The position numbers were made by a program, and so were the translations under genes. Below are positions 34,930 through 43,902 of a stretch of DNA of 64,000 bases, piece after piece. The DNA lies in the NCBI RefSeq assembly GCF_009695605.1, contig NZ_VUNQ01000011.1:1-64000 (forward strand), in the 5' to 3' direction. The stretch's first letter is position 1; each line of letters begins with the position of its first letter. This DNA comes from Tissierella pigra. GTDB lineage: Bacteria > Bacillota > Clostridia > Tissierellales > Tissierellaceae. Under the pieces are notes generated by a model. It did no database searches, was not told the origin of the DNA, and worked only from the letters and a program-made list of their open reading frames with translations.

Positions 34930-35898
34930 TTAATTATTAAGTTGTTCCTTTAATTCTTCCACCTCAGATTTAGAAAGACCTGTTGCTTTTACTACTAATT
35001 CTATTTCTAATCCTTCTTTTAATAAGTTTTTAGCTACTTTTTCTATTCCTTTTTCTATTCCTTTTTCTATTCCCTTTTCTATTCCTTCTTGTAGTCCTTT
35101 TTCCATTCCTAATAACTCTCTTCTTTCTAATATACTCATAGTAACAGCCCCCTTTCCATCTAATTTCCTTATTTCCTCTTTTATATCTTCCTCTGTAGCA
35201 TCACTATTGGTTAATTCTATATATTTTAAATATATTTCCCCATAATATACTATTGTCTCCAAGGACTCTTCTTTTTGTACTTCTTCTAATGCTAATAGAA
35301 AGTTTTTCAAAACCACTTCCAAATCCTCTTCAAAAGAATATTTAAAGGCTTTTAGCATCATTGCTGTTAATCTAGTTAGTTTCTGAAAATCATTTTCCTC
35401 ATATTCTCCTATATTGAAAAAATCATATTTGAATACTGGTACTCTTTCTTTAAAGTATTCTGGTAACTGATAAAAATCTGGTATCATATCTCTTATATCT
35501 GTCCTAATATTCCATTTTTCTTTTCCATGATAAATAAGCATTGGAATTATAATTGGCAGTTCTTCTTTGTTTTCTTTTTGTATTATTGTCATCCACGATT
35601 CTAAAATATATTTATTTAATTGAAACATTGCCAATTTATCTTTATAGGATTTATGCTCTATTAGAAAAGATATATAGGCATCTTTATTATTTATTTTTAC
35701 CCTATAAATTAAATCTGAAAAATTTTCTTGTAACTCTTTATTTATAAATGTATCCTTTTGAAGTTCTAAACTCTCCATATCTATTATATCTAAAGCTTCT
35801 TTAGGTATATTATTTTCTATAAAATCTTTTGCTATTCTTTTCTGACTAAATACTTCCTTAAATGTGGCATCATGCTTATTTGCTATTTCACTTTTCAT
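34930..35898 (-). CDS. Rpn family recombination-promoting nuclease/putative transposase
   Basis: A 322-residue protein. It has the Rpn/YhgA-like N-terminal nuclease domain (NKHDATFKEVFSQKRIAKDFI, then FSDLIYRVKINNKDAYISFLIEHKS, the PD-(D/E)xK-type D...ExK core), a helical middle and a C-terminal four-fold KGIE repeat leading to a helix that ends NLLKEGLEIELVVKATGLS. Rpn proteins are DNA nucleases that promote RecA-independent recombination, often in multicopy families. Two decayed partial copies lie at 39046-39193 and 39750-39872, with flanking sequence also duplicated. Confidence 0.88.
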   Translation of the reverse strand: MKSEIANKHDATFKEVFSQKRIAKDFIENNIPKEALDIIDMESLELQKDTFINKELQENFSDLIYRVKINNKDAYISFLIEHKSYKDKLAMFQLNKYILESWMTIIQKENKEELPIIIPMLIYHGKEKWNIRTDIRDMIPDFYQLPEYFKERVPVFKYDFFNIGEYEENDFQKLTRLTAMMLKAFKYSFEEDLEVVLKNFLLALEEVQKEESLETIVYYGEIYLKYIELTNSDATEEDIKEEIRKLDGKGAVTMSILERRELLGMEKGLQEGIEKGIEKGIEKGIEKVAKNLLKEGLEIELVVKATGLSKSEVEELKEQLNN

Positions 35899-36048
35899 CC
35901 TATCACCAACTTTTTTAGTCTTCCTAATTTTATTATATCATTTATATAATTGTTCTTCCATATATTCTATTTGTTAAAAGACACTACTTTTGAAAACATA
36001 AAAACTTTTTATTATAATTTCTTGGAATCTGAGACTCAAGCTCTAAAG

Positions 36049-36492
36049 TTATGATTTAATTTTATTAAGTGTATAATACAAAAGAACTATTATTGTAGTT
36101 CCATAAAGAATTACTAACTGTTGAATTAGATTTCCAATAGGTATTGTAAAAACAAAAGATATAAAATAGCTAACACAAGTAAACACTATACAAAATATGA
36201 GGTTTAGAAGAAAATGTTTAATTCCATTTACTTTATTTTTTTGTACAAAAAGGACGACTAAATATCCTAAGCATATTAGTATCATAAAAATCACCAGAAC
36301 ATTATTCATCTTCCATAAGTTAGAAATATATTGATAATGCTCCTTTTGTATTTGTCCATTTAAAGAATATTTTTCAATATATTGAAATCTAGAAGTTTCT
36401 ATAAATAAATATATTGAATTAATTAAAGTTAAAAATAAAAAATAATATCTTACATTCTTATATTTTTTAAATTTAAAAACAGAATCTTTCAT
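36049..36492 (-). CDS. Hypothetical four-helix membrane protein
   Basis: A 147-residue protein: a basic N-terminus (MKDSVFKFKKYKN), then four hydrophobic segments at about 15-35, 60-85, 95-115 and 120-142. The start at ATG 36492 has GAGG upstream and lies 11 bases after the secreted-protein gene ends. An in-frame extension overlapping that gene is not real. Last gene of a three-gene surface-protein operon. Function unknown; it may anchor or export the two upstream proteins. Confidence 0.65.
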   Translation of the reverse strand: MKDSVFKFKKYKNVRYYFLFLTLINSIYLFIETSRFQYIEKYSLNGQIQKEHYQYISNLWKMNNVLVIFMILICLGYLVVLFVQKNKVNGIKHFLLNLIFCIVFTCVSYFISFVFTIPIGNLIQQLVILYGTTIIVLLYYTLNKIKS

Positions 36493-36502
36493 GTTAGTAA
36501 CC

Positions 36503-37411
36503 TCATATTCTTGTAGGTGGTGTTGGTAGGTCTGTAGTCGTGGTGTAGGAGTATAGGAATACCTCTCTATAAGAATCCTCACATACGTATGGGTCTGAAG
36601 GGGTGCAAGGTGTAGGTCCTTTACCTTCGGGTGGCATCTGATTCTTCTTCTTTTCCTTCTCTTTCTTTTCCTCTGATTCGTGGGTCTCCGTTGTTTCAAA
36701 CACTAATCCTATTGGGAACGATGCCATCGAATGGTTCTTAAACCAGTCTACATCCAACATTATAGTCCTCAAAGCCTTTTCGTAATCATAATTAGGGTTA
36801 GTTGTTGGGTAGTCCTCTTTAAATTTGGCTACCATGTCCTTTATAAATTTTGGGTCATTTAAATTTCCTCCTGCATCACTGTGCCTTTGTGCCATAGCCT
36901 GAACTGATGATGGAACTTGAGGCCATTGTTGAATCATGTCCTTAGATACGGTAACATCTGCTGACCATTGTACATAAGTTTGACCGTTCTTTGTAACATA
37001 ACCTTCTATTTTAAAATTTGATAAGGCATCCGAATCTAACATTCTTTCCCCAAACGTATCTGTGACTTGCTGTCCATTAGTAATGCTTTGCCCATTGGGG
37101 GTGGTATGTCCGTTGGAGTTGAAGTTTTTCCCTTTGCCTGCACCTTGTAATGCATCTTTTCCCCAGCTTACGTTTACCTGTGTGGTTCCATTTGGTACTG
37201 GCGTCATGTTAGTTACTTTCTGGGTGTAGGTGTCGTTCCCATTATCTCTAGTTCTGGTATCATTAGGTTTCCCATCTGGGTTTAGGTAAAATCCTACACC
37301 CGGGACAGATAAGGTTTGGTCACCAACCTCGGCATCTCCTGCAAATACTGTTGATGTTAGTAACATTACTACACATACCAGTAGAGTTATCTTTCGTTTG
37401 TTTGTTATCAT
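36503..37411 (-). CDS. Secreted protein of unknown function
   Basis: A 302-residue protein with a classical signal peptide (basic start, hydrophobic core [15 protein letters not shown], cleavage near residue 24). The mature part is Gly/Asn/Thr-rich, with a possible beta-rich domain ([34 protein letters not shown]). A charged [10 protein letters not shown] stretch precedes a Pro/Thr-rich C-terminus with a Cys pair. No known domain recognised. Its start overlaps the stop of the stalk-domain lipoprotein gene by four bases, so the two are translationally coupled. Confidence 0.7.
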   Translation of the reverse strand: MITNKRKITLLVCVVMLLTSTVFAGDAEVGDQTLSVPGVGFYLNPDGKPNDTRTRDNGNDTYTQKVTNMTPVPNGTTQVNVSWGKDALQGAGKGKNFNSNGHTTPNGQSITNGQQVTDTFGERMLDSDALSNFKIEGYVTKNGQTYVQWSADVTVSKDMIQQWPQVPSSVQAMAQRHSDAGGNLNDPKFIKDMVAKFKEDYPTTNPNYDYEKALRTIMLDVDWFKNHSMASFPIGLVFETTETHESEEKKEKEKKKNQMPPEGKGPTPCTPSDPYVCEDSYREVFLYSYTTTTDLPTPPTRI

Positions 37412-38907
37412 TTTAAATCACCTATCTTTATTAATTGCTTAGTCTCTGAATATTTCATTCCTTTACGGCTTGAAGGTTTATCCCTTTTCATATTGCCTAC
37501 CTTAACAGGTTTATTCAGATTAATTTCAATTACTGTATTGTTGTCGTAGAAGTATAATGTCTTTAATGTTTTACCCTCTAGAGTCTCACCTTTGTTAGCA
37601 TATATTGTTCCACTCTGTGCCCTAGTTGTGTATACAGTTCCTTCTGTGTCTGCTATTGCTATTGGGTGCATTGTTCTAGGACTTACAGGGCTCCTCACAG
37701 ATACATCTAACCCAACACCAATCTCCCCATCATTATTTTCTTCAATTCCATATTGAGGTATTGTTATATCTTTATAATAACTGGTTGCGTCATATAATTT
37801 ACTTCTACTAAAACTTAATTCCTGTTTTACATTTCCTAAACCTACTAACTTCTTATATTTATTCTCTATATACTTCCCATCTTTATTTGGGATTTCTTTT
37901 ATGGTTGATAGGTCTACTGCTGTGTAGGTGGGTGATATATAATACCCATAATCCTTGTAATAGGATATTACTTTATCTAGGTTTTCCATTGTTGCCTTAT
38001 TACCACTTTGACTCGGTTTCTCCGCAGGCTTTTCTACAGGTTTCTCTACTGGTTTTTCCACTGGCTTTTCTACTGGTTTTTCAACTGGTTTTTCAATGGG
38101 CTTCTCTACAGGTTTTTCCGCAGGTGGGGTTACTGGTTTCTCTATTGGTTTTTCAATTGGTTTCTCTACTGGCTTTTCTATTGGTTTTTCAACTGGTTTT
38201 GTAGGTGTAGTCGGTTTCTCTGTAGGTCTTTCCACAGGTTTATCCACTGGCTTCTCCACGGGTTTTTCTGTTGGCTTGGTTGTAGGTTTTTCAACTGGTT
38301 TCTCCTCCTCGTGTTTTTGTTTAGGTGCACCTTCTTCTCTAATATCTATTGCCTTTGCTTCATGATAATAGTCTACTGTATATCCTAGGCTTTCCATTAT
38401 ACTTCTAAATGGTAGGTAGGTTCTACTTACAGCAGGGTCTACAGTTGCTGAGGTATCTAATTCTACTAATTCTCCATTTGTGGACATTACCCTTTTGTTT
38501 ATTGGATACTTTAATTCTTTACCATTTCCTTTGGCTATGGCTAGTGAGTTTGCTTGGTCCCATGTTAGGTCTAATCCTTCTATATTGTCTGCTATATCTC
38601 TTATTGCCACAGATGTTCTACCATTTACCATTTTAATTCCATAGGCAAACTTATTATCCAACCTTACTTTTGTACCATCTTTTCGTATTAGTGTTACTTT
38701 GTAATTGTAGGCTGCATCTTCCATCTTTTCAACATTGGTCTTGTATTGGGTGAATGGGGTTTTAGTATTGTCCATGTTATTTAATACTGCTGCTTGTGTA
38801 GTATTTTGTATATTCTCCACGGCATTACAACCTACTGAGCCTAATAGTGTAATGGCAACTAATGTAGTTACTCCTGTTTTCTTTAAAATATCTGCTTTCT
38901 TATTCAT
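37408..38907 (-). CDS. Stalk-domain lipoprotein with Pro-Val-Glu-Lys repeats
   Basis: A 499-residue lipoprotein: lipobox LGSVGC (Cys27). A copper-amine-oxidase-N-like stalk domain lies at about 55-165 ([49 protein letters not shown]). A wall-spanning repeat of roughly 25 EKPxEKP units fills about 198-302, and a C-terminal globular domain about 310-499. The layout is a surface protein anchored in the membrane and extended through the peptidoglycan. The repeat region produces long antisense open frames that are not genes. Head of the three-gene operon. Confidence 0.82.
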   Translation of the reverse strand: MNKKADILKKTGVTTLVAITLLGSVGCNAVENIQNTTQAAVLNNMDNTKTPFTQYKTNVEKMEDAAYNYKVTLIRKDGTKVRLDNKFAYGIKMVNGRTSVAIRDIADNIEGLDLTWDQANSLAIAKGNGKELKYPINKRVMSTNGELVELDTSATVDPAVSRTYLPFRSIMESLGYTVDYYHEAKAIDIREEGAPKQKHEEEKPVEKPTTKPTEKPVEKPVDKPVERPTEKPTTPTKPVEKPIEKPVEKPIEKPIEKPVTPPAEKPVEKPIEKPVEKPVEKPVEKPVEKPVEKPAEKPSQSGNKATMENLDKVISYYKDYGYYISPTYTAVDLSTIKEIPNKDGKYIENKYKKLVGLGNVKQELSFSRSKLYDATSYYKDITIPQYGIEENNDGEIGVGLDVSVRSPVSPRTMHPIAIADTEGTVYTTRAQSGTIYANKGETLEGKTLKTLYFYDNNTVIEINLNKPVKVGNMKRDKPSSRKGMKYSETKQLIKIGDLK

Positions 38908-38959
38908 TTATATTTTCCCCCTATTTTTTATAATTGTTCTTTAATTCAACTTTTTACTA

Positions 38960-39040
38960 ACTTATGTAATTTAAAAATAAATTCATCCAATTTTACTTTA
39001 TAAAATACGACAGGAATTTGGTATGCCTGTCGTATTTATA
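38960..39040. repeat. Duplicated Rpn downstream flank with terminator
   Basis: This stretch resembles 34845-34925, the sequence just downstream of the intact Rpn gene, and contains the hairpin ATACGACAGG/CCTGTCGTAT (39004-39037) that would terminate the decayed Rpn copy. Confidence 0.65.
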
Positions 39041-39045
39041 TTATT

Positions 39046-39193
39046 TTAGTTATCAAGTTGTTCCCTTAATTCTTCCACCTCTGATTTGGAAAGACCTGTT
39101 GCTTTTACTACTAATGCTATTTCTACACCTTCTTTTAATAAGTTTTTAGCTATCTCAATATTTCTTTTCTGACTAAATACTTCCTCAAATGTT
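39046..39193 (-). pseudogene. Decayed Rpn copy (internal deletion)
   Basis: Minus-strand translation gives TFEEVFSQKRN joined directly to IEIAKNLLKEGVEIALVV and ending EELREQLDN-stop. These match the first and last parts of the intact Rpn protein at 34930-35898, so about 240 internal codons are missing. No start codon in frame. Confidence 0.75.
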
Positions 39194-39324
39194 TATCATT
39201 TTCTATAATATAAAAGTTAGATAAAATTCAGGTTCCAAATTTAAGCGTACGGTTCCAAGAATAGCCTTAATAAAAGTTAAACTCTTAAAAATAGTTAGTA
39301 ATTATTGTTAACCATTCAAAGCAT

Positions 39325-39395
39325 TGGGACAGAATGCATGTCCCCATATCCTTCTCACTCCATGCAGTCTATTATCAGTTTAAGTGCCTGGCACC
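39325..39395. repeat. Short intergenic palindromes (GGGACA...TGTCCC and GTGCCTGGCAC)
   Basis: GGGACAGAATGCATGTCCC forms a hairpin, followed about 35 bases on by the palindrome GTGCCTGGCAC. Elements of this look occur as dispersed intergenic repeats in low-GC genomes. Only one copy is in this window. Confidence 0.4.
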
Positions 39396-39396
39396 G

Positions 39397-39732
39397 TTAG
39401 TTTAATCCGATTATAGTAAAGTTCACTAAATATCCATTTTTACTGATTTCTGCTTCACATACTAATCCTAATTCTTTTTCTTTCCACTCTTCTGATAGAC
39501 ACCATGTATCTTCATTTAAATATTCTTCAACTGTATATTTAAAATTTATATTTAATACAAACTCAACACAATCAGAATTTTGAGCAACTATATGACATGA
39601 TTCTATATTAGATGATTTCATTTCATCGAACCTTAAACCATCATCAGATATCCTCTCAATTAACGGTTGTTCTAAATATTTCTCTATATTGTCTTTATTG
39701 TTCAATGATATAGCCATAATTTTTTTATCCAT
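39397..39732 (-). CDS. Hypothetical protein
   Basis: An acidic soluble protein of about 111 residues with alternating strand-like segments (CVEFVLNINFKYTVEEYL; LGLVCEAEISKNGYLVNFTIIGLN). No signal peptide or known domain. The ATG at 39732 has GGGAGA eight bases upstream. It begins 18 bases after a truncated Rpn 5' fragment ends, so it was probably brought next to that fragment by a rearrangement. Function unknown. Confidence 0.6.
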   Translation of the reverse strand: MDKKIMAISLNNKDNIEKYLEQPLIERISDDGLRFDEMKSSNIESCHIVAQNSDCVEFVLNINFKYTVEEYLNEDTWCLSEEWKEKELGLVCEAEISKNGYLVNFTIIGLN

Positions 39733-39749
39733 ATACAAATCTCCCTTTC

Positions 39750-39872
39750 CTAATCTATTATATCTAAAGCTTCTTTAGATATATTATTTTCTATAAAATT
39801 TTTTGCTATTCTTTTCTGACTAAACACTTCCTTAAATGTGGCATCATGCTTATTTGCTATTTCACTTTTCAT
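39750..39872 (-). pseudogene. Truncated Rpn 5' fragment
   Basis: Forty codons starting MKSEIANKHDATFKEVFSQKR are nearly identical to the N-terminus of the intact Rpn at 35898, then end at TAG. The promoter-side flank (39873-39950) also matches 35899-35970. A broken second copy of that gene. Confidence 0.85.
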
Positions 39873-39950
39873 CCTATCACCAACTTTTTTAGTCTTCCCA
39901 AATTTATTATATCATTTATATAATTATTCTTCTACATATTCTAGCAGTAT

Positions 39951-40420
39951 AATTTTATTCTATTATATCTACTTTAATATTGATGATTCTAAAAAATCCA
40001 TAAATAAGTATTACCTAGGCATTTTGTATAATTTCTACAACTGCTATTTATTCAAAATCATATTAATTCTATACCTTTTATATTGATTTATAGCCACTTT
40101 GTATAGTTAATATTATACGTTTTCTAAATATTATTATATAAGCACTTTGTGTAGTTTGTCAAAAGACACTACTTTTGAAAACATAAAAACTTTATGATTT
40201 TTTAACCTGTTTATAGTTATTACTTGTAATTTTTATTTATCACTTTCTATAATATAAAGTTTAGTTAAAATATAGGCTTTAAATTTAAGTGTGATGTAGA
40301 ATTAATTTTCCCAAATCACACCTTTCTTATATTATGCTTATATTATGCTTAAAGTAGATATTATAACAATTATATCTACGATTCCAAGAATAACTATAAT
40401 AAAAGTTAAATTTTCATAAA
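39951..40420. other. AT-rich gap with duplicated flank of the Rpn locus
   Basis: No gene seen. Positions 40156-40195 repeat the AAAAGACACTACTTTTGAAA stretch found at 35965-36005 upstream of the intact Rpn gene. CACTTTGTRTAGTT occurs at about 40090 and 40143. Confidence 0.55.
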
Positions 40421-40423
40421 CAA

Positions 40424-40462
40424 AAAAATAGTCAGTAACAACCGTTACCAACTATTTTTATT
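40424..40462 (-). terminator. Hairpin terminator, near-copy of the 34706-34745 operator hairpin
   Basis: AAAAATAGTTGGTAAC-N4-GTTAC pairs across to GACTATTTTTTT. It ends the 38-residue gene upstream. It keeps the GTAAC/GTTAC halves but has no TATAAT at the corresponding distance. Confidence 0.7.
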
Positions 40463-40561
40463 TTTCAGATTTGCCACTTCATCTTCTAATATAGATATTC
40501 TCCTATTTAATTTATAAATCACTGGAATATATCCTAGTATAATAACTATCCACGGCCACAT
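40445..40561 (-). CDS. Small membrane protein, 38 residues
   Basis: A short open frame beginning MWPWIVIILGYIPVIYKL with GGAGGG before its ATG, then a charged helix (NRRISILEDEVANLKNK) ending in SW and a stop inside the terminator hairpin. One N-terminal membrane segment plus a short coiled coil is the layout of many bacterial small membrane proteins. Position, ribosome binding site and hairpin make it credible. Function unknown. Confidence 0.6.
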   Translation of the reverse strand: MWPWIVIILGYIPVIYKLNRRISILEDEVANLKNKNSW

Positions 40562-40584
40562 TATAACCCTCCTACAATTTAAAT

Positions 40585-41139
40585 TTAAGCTTTATATAGT
40601 ATATCATCTTTTAGTTCTTTTGCTTTTTCTTCTCCTAATAAGTATTCTATTATTTCTATGGCAAAGTCTACTGCCAATGCTGGTCCTCTTGCTGTTATGA
40701 TATTGCAGTCCCTAAGAACATTTTCTTCAATATATATTCCACTTTTTAATTCTTCTCCAAATCCTGGATATGAAGTTACATTTTTACCATTTATAACTCC
40801 TGCTCTTTCAAGAACTATAGGGCCTGCACATATGGCTGCTACTAGACCACCATATTTATCTATTTCCTTTACTATATCAATTACTTTATGATTATCCCTA
40901 AGATTTGTAGCTCCTGGTAACCCTCCTGGAATAATTACCCCATCATAGGAATCTATATCGCTAATATTGTCTATATTGTTGTCTGCAATAACTACAATAT
41001 CATGAGCTCCTTTTACCCTATTATCTTGTGTAATGCCTATGGTTTCAACAAGAATATCTTTTCTTCTAAGATAATCTACTACTGTTAAAGCCTCCACCTC
41101 TTCAAATCCTTCTGCTAAAAATAAGATAACTTTCTTCAT
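40585..41139 (-). CDS. DJ-1/PfpI family protein
   Basis: A 184-residue protein with the DJ-1 pattern: AEGFEEVEALTVVDYLRR near the N-terminus (conserved Glu), GVIIPGGLPGATNLRDN, and the nucleophile elbow AAICAGPIVL (Cys about residue 104), closing with TSYPGF and ARGPALAVDFAI. Members act as glyoxalase III, deglycase or chaperone-like stress proteins. Some are annotated as ThiJ by similarity. Start ATG with GGAGGGG. Single gene. Confidence 0.9.
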   Translation of the reverse strand: MKKVILFLAEGFEEVEALTVVDYLRRKDILVETIGITQDNRVKGAHDIVVIADNNIDNISDIDSYDGVIIPGGLPGATNLRDNHKVIDIVKEIDKYGGLVAAICAGPIVLERAGVINGKNVTSYPGFGEELKSGIYIEENVLRDCNIITARGPALAVDFAIEIIEYLLGEEKAKELKDDILYKA

Positions 41140-41293
41140 ATAACCCCTCCTATTTTTCCTTATATTTATCTATACCCAAAATCTCCAAAAATCCTTACAA
41201 ATAATCTTTTGGATAATTTATACATAGGAAGAATTTAATTTATATGTATAATACTAAATAAGATACTGATAAAATTTATAAGGAGTGAACAAA

Positions 41294-41557
41294 ATGATTT
41301 TATATGTTGCTATATTAGAAACTACTGATTCAAAAAAAGATGATGAAATATTAGATGTACATAAAGCTTATCTTCAAAAGCTTATAGATGAAGGGAAGAT
41401 ATTTGCTAAAGGGCCTTTTACAGACCATAGTGGGGGACTTGTGATTTATAAAGCTGATTCCTATGAAGAAGCCAAAAGAATGGCTGAAAATGATCCTGCT
41501 ATATTGGAGAAGTCTCGAAAATTAACATTAAAGGAATGGCGTAGCAATATAGAATAG
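41294..41557 (+). CDS. YCII-related protein
   Basis: A compact protein of about 87 residues with the YCII ferredoxin-like fold pattern: VAILETTDSKKDDEILDVHKAYLQKLIDEGKIFAKGPFTDHSGGLVIY, then a helix EEAKRMAENDPAIL and KEW. The conserved His-Asp pair (DVHKAYL, DHSGG) fits the family's putative active site. The ATG at 41294 follows AAGGAG. Biological role not established. Confidence 0.88.
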   Translation: MILYVAILETTDSKKDDEILDVHKAYLQKLIDEGKIFAKGPFTDHSGGLVIYKADSYEEAKRMAENDPAILEKSRKLTLKEWRSNIE

Positions 41558-41564
41558 CTTCCTG

Positions 41565-41600
41565 TAAAACACTAAGATTCTTAGTGTTTTATTTATTTTA
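41565..41600 (+). terminator. Terminator
   Basis: AAAACACTAAG pairs with CTTAGTGTTTT and is followed by ATTTATTTTAT after the YCII gene. Confidence 0.85.
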
Positions 41601-41690
41601 TAGTAATTCCACTAGAATATATATTGACTATGTATGGGTATTATAATATATAATATTAGTTAGCCAGATAGGTAAGGAGAAGATAATTCT

Positions 41691-42602
41691 ATGAATAAGT
41701 TTAAAAGGGTACTTCTAAAGATTTTATCTATTCCCCACTTTAACCTTAAAAAGCATTATAAATTATATAGAAGATTTTTAAATATATTTAAACAAGCACC
41801 TGAACCAATATATAAAACATTGGATCATAAAATTATAATGGAAAATAGAGAGATTCCCCTTAGAGTTTTTATTCCTAAATCAAATCCTTTACAAAAAGTT
41901 CTTATCTTTTTCCATGGTGGAGGTTGGGTTACGGGAAATATTGATTATTATACTAATGTATGTACAAATTTAGCCAATATGACTAATCATATAGTTGTTT
42001 CAGTAGACTATCGATTAGCACCTGAAAATCCTTTTCCTGCTGGATTAGAGGATTGTTATTATGTTGCTCGAGAAATCTTTAAAAACCCTGAAATACTAAA
42101 TTGTAAAAAAGAGGATATAGTCTTAATAGGAGATAGTGCTGGGGGAAACTTGGCTGCTGTCGTTTCTCTTATGGCTAGAGATAAAGGTGAGTTTCTGCCT
42201 ACTAAACAAATACTAATCTATCCTGCTACAAATTATGACCATAGTATAAATTCTCCTTATGCTTCAGTAATAGAAAATGGAGAGAACTATATAATGACCT
42301 CAAGACGAATACAGGACTATATGTACTTATATGTTGAAAATGAAGAAGATAGGTTAAATCCCTATGTGGCACCGATACTATCTAAAGACCTTTCTAACCA
42401 GCCAAAAACTTTAATTATAACAGCTGAATTTGACCCTCTCCGTGATGAAGGTGAAGCTTATGGCATGAAATTAAGGGATTTTGGCAATGATGTCAAAATA
42501 CATAGAATGAAAAATATGATACATGGATTTTTCTCTAATCCTTTAAGCTTAGATAGTATAGATGAATTCTATGAAATTATAAATATATTTTTAAAAGACT
42601 AA
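41691..42602 (+). CDS. Alpha/beta hydrolase (HSL-type esterase/lipase)
   Basis: A 303-residue hydrolase with oxyanion motif FHGGGWVTGN, nucleophile GDSAGGN, late acid in AEFDPLRDEG and catalytic His in MIHGFFS, all features of the hormone-sensitive-lipase family. The basic amphipathic N-terminus (KRVLLKILSIPHFNLKKHYKLYRR) may associate with membranes. First gene of a three-gene operon with a condensation-like acyltransferase and a DUF6320 membrane protein, suggesting action on an acylated lipid or alcohol. Substrate unknown. Confidence 0.9.
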   Translation: MNKFKRVLLKILSIPHFNLKKHYKLYRRFLNIFKQAPEPIYKTLDHKIIMENREIPLRVFIPKSNPLQKVLIFFHGGGWVTGNIDYYTNVCTNLANMTNHIVVSVDYRLAPENPFPAGLEDCYYVAREIFKNPEILNCKKEDIVLIGDSAGGNLAAVVSLMARDKGEFLPTKQILIYPATNYDHSINSPYASVIENGENYIMTSRRIQDYMYLYVENEEDRLNPYVAPILSKDLSNQPKTLIITAEFDPLRDEGEAYGMKLRDFGNDVKIHRMKNMIHGFFSNPLSLDSIDEFYEIINIFLKD

Positions 42603-42622
42603 ACATTGAAATGGTGGTTAAT

Positions 42623-43888
42623 ATGAAACAACAAAAAGAAGAAAAATGGACTAGACTTGATAATGCCTCTAAGTTTTTCCCTGCAGTTGCAAATAATAAG
42701 GATACAAAAGTATTTAGATTTTCCTGTGAGTTGTACGAAGATGTAGAGCCAAAGGTTTTACAAAAATCTCTAGATTTAACTATGGAAAGTTTTCCATTCT
42801 ATAGGTCCATATTAAGAAGGGGACTCTTCTGGTACTATTTTGAATCCAGTGACCTAGAACCTATTATTGAACTAGAAAATAAACCTTTATGCGCTCCTAT
42901 TTACATAAGAAATGAAAGAAATCTTTTATTTCGTGTCTTTTATTACAATAAAAGGATTAACTTGGAAGTATTCCACTCTCTTACTGATGGTGCTGGTGCT
43001 ATTTGGTTTATGGAAACCCTTATATATCATTATATGACCATAAGATATAAAGATAAATTTAAGGATAAAGGTCTAAAACTAAACTATAAAGCTTCCATAA
43101 GTGAGAAATCAGATGATAGCTTTAAGAAAAACTACAATAAAAGAGATATTTTTATACACGGTAGAAACAAAGGGGTTTCTGCCTATCAAATCAAAGGAAG
43201 TAGAATTAAAGAAAATAGAATGAAATTAATCGAAGGTGCTATGTCTGTAAAATCAGTTTTGGATATAGCTCATGAATATAATACTACTTTAACAGTATTC
43301 TTGACTTCTTTACTTATATATTCTATTTATAAAGAGATGCCACTTAATAAAAAGCACAAACCCATAGTACTGTCTGTTCCCATTAATTTAAGACCTTACT
43401 TTAAGTCAACAACAGCAAGAAACTTTTTTAGTACTATGAGCATTAGCCATGGCGTTCACAATCAAGATTTAAATTTAGATGAAATAATTCAAAATGTAAA
43501 CAATAGTTTTAAGGAAAATCTAACTAAAGAAGCCTTGGATAAAAAATTAAATCATTTTATGTCCTTAGAAAAAAGCATTTTTACAAGAATAGTCCCTTTA
43601 ACTATTAAAGACTATGTTATACATGCAGCAACTAAACTAGATGATAAAAAAATAACTTCATCTATTTCAAATATTGGAAAGATTATTATGCCAGAGGAGT
43701 TTAGTGATTATATAAAACAATTTAGTATTTGCGTAAGTGCAAGAAGACCCTTAATTACTTTATGTACTTATGATGATAGATTAGTTATAAGTTTTACTTC
43801 ACCTTTTGAAGAAACCGATATACAAAGAACATTTTTTCAATTTCTTTCTGAAAAAGGAATAGAAATTGAAATCACATCAAATCTTTAG
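42623..43888 (+). CDS. Condensation-domain-like / alcohol acetyltransferase-like protein
   Basis: A protein of about 421 residues with the CoA-dependent acyltransferase (condensation domain) layout. It has an N-terminal subdomain up to the HxxxDG motif (VFHSLTDGAGAIWF) and a C-terminal subdomain starting near residue 200 with a long helix pair and SVPINLRPYF. It resembles alcohol acetyltransferase/WS-DGAT relatives rather than an NRPS module, since no carrier protein is present. ATG 42623 or 42611 are both possible starts. Lies nine to twenty bases after the hydrolase. Confidence 0.78.
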   Translation: MKQQKEEKWTRLDNASKFFPAVANNKDTKVFRFSCELYEDVEPKVLQKSLDLTMESFPFYRSILRRGLFWYYFESSDLEPIIELENKPLCAPIYIRNERNLLFRVFYYNKRINLEVFHSLTDGAGAIWFMETLIYHYMTIRYKDKFKDKGLKLNYKASISEKSDDSFKKNYNKRDIFIHGRNKGVSAYQIKGSRIKENRMKLIEGAMSVKSVLDIAHEYNTTLTVFLTSLLIYSIYKEMPLNKKHKPIVLSVPINLRPYFKSTTARNFFSTMSISHGVHNQDLNLDEIIQNVNNSFKENLTKEALDKKLNHFMSLEKSIFTRIVPLTIKDYVIHAATKLDDKKITSSISNIGKIIMPEEFSDYIKQFSICVSARRPLITLCTYDDRLVISFTSPFEETDIQRTFFQFLSEKGIEIEITSNL

Positions 43889-43902
43889 AAAGAAGTGAAT
43901 AT

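Noticed and set aside
35030-35110. Tandem CTATTCCTTTTT repeats as a regulatory or microsatellite element
   Set aside because: They encode the KGIE repeat at the C-terminus of the Rpn protein and are ordinary for that family.
36493-36699. N-terminal extension of the four-helix membrane protein
   Set aside because: The Arg/Lys-rich extension is an out-of-frame reading of the overlapping secreted-protein gene; a proper start with GAGG exists at 36492.
38020-38310. Regularly spaced short repeats resembling a CRISPR array
   Set aside because: The repeats are in-frame codons for EKP units with no distinct spacers and no cas genes nearby.
37887-38388. Several overlapping plus-strand frames rich in Phe, Trp and Gly
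   Set aside because: They are antisense to the Pro-Val-Glu-Lys repeat of the stalk lipoprotein and arise from its low-complexity codons.
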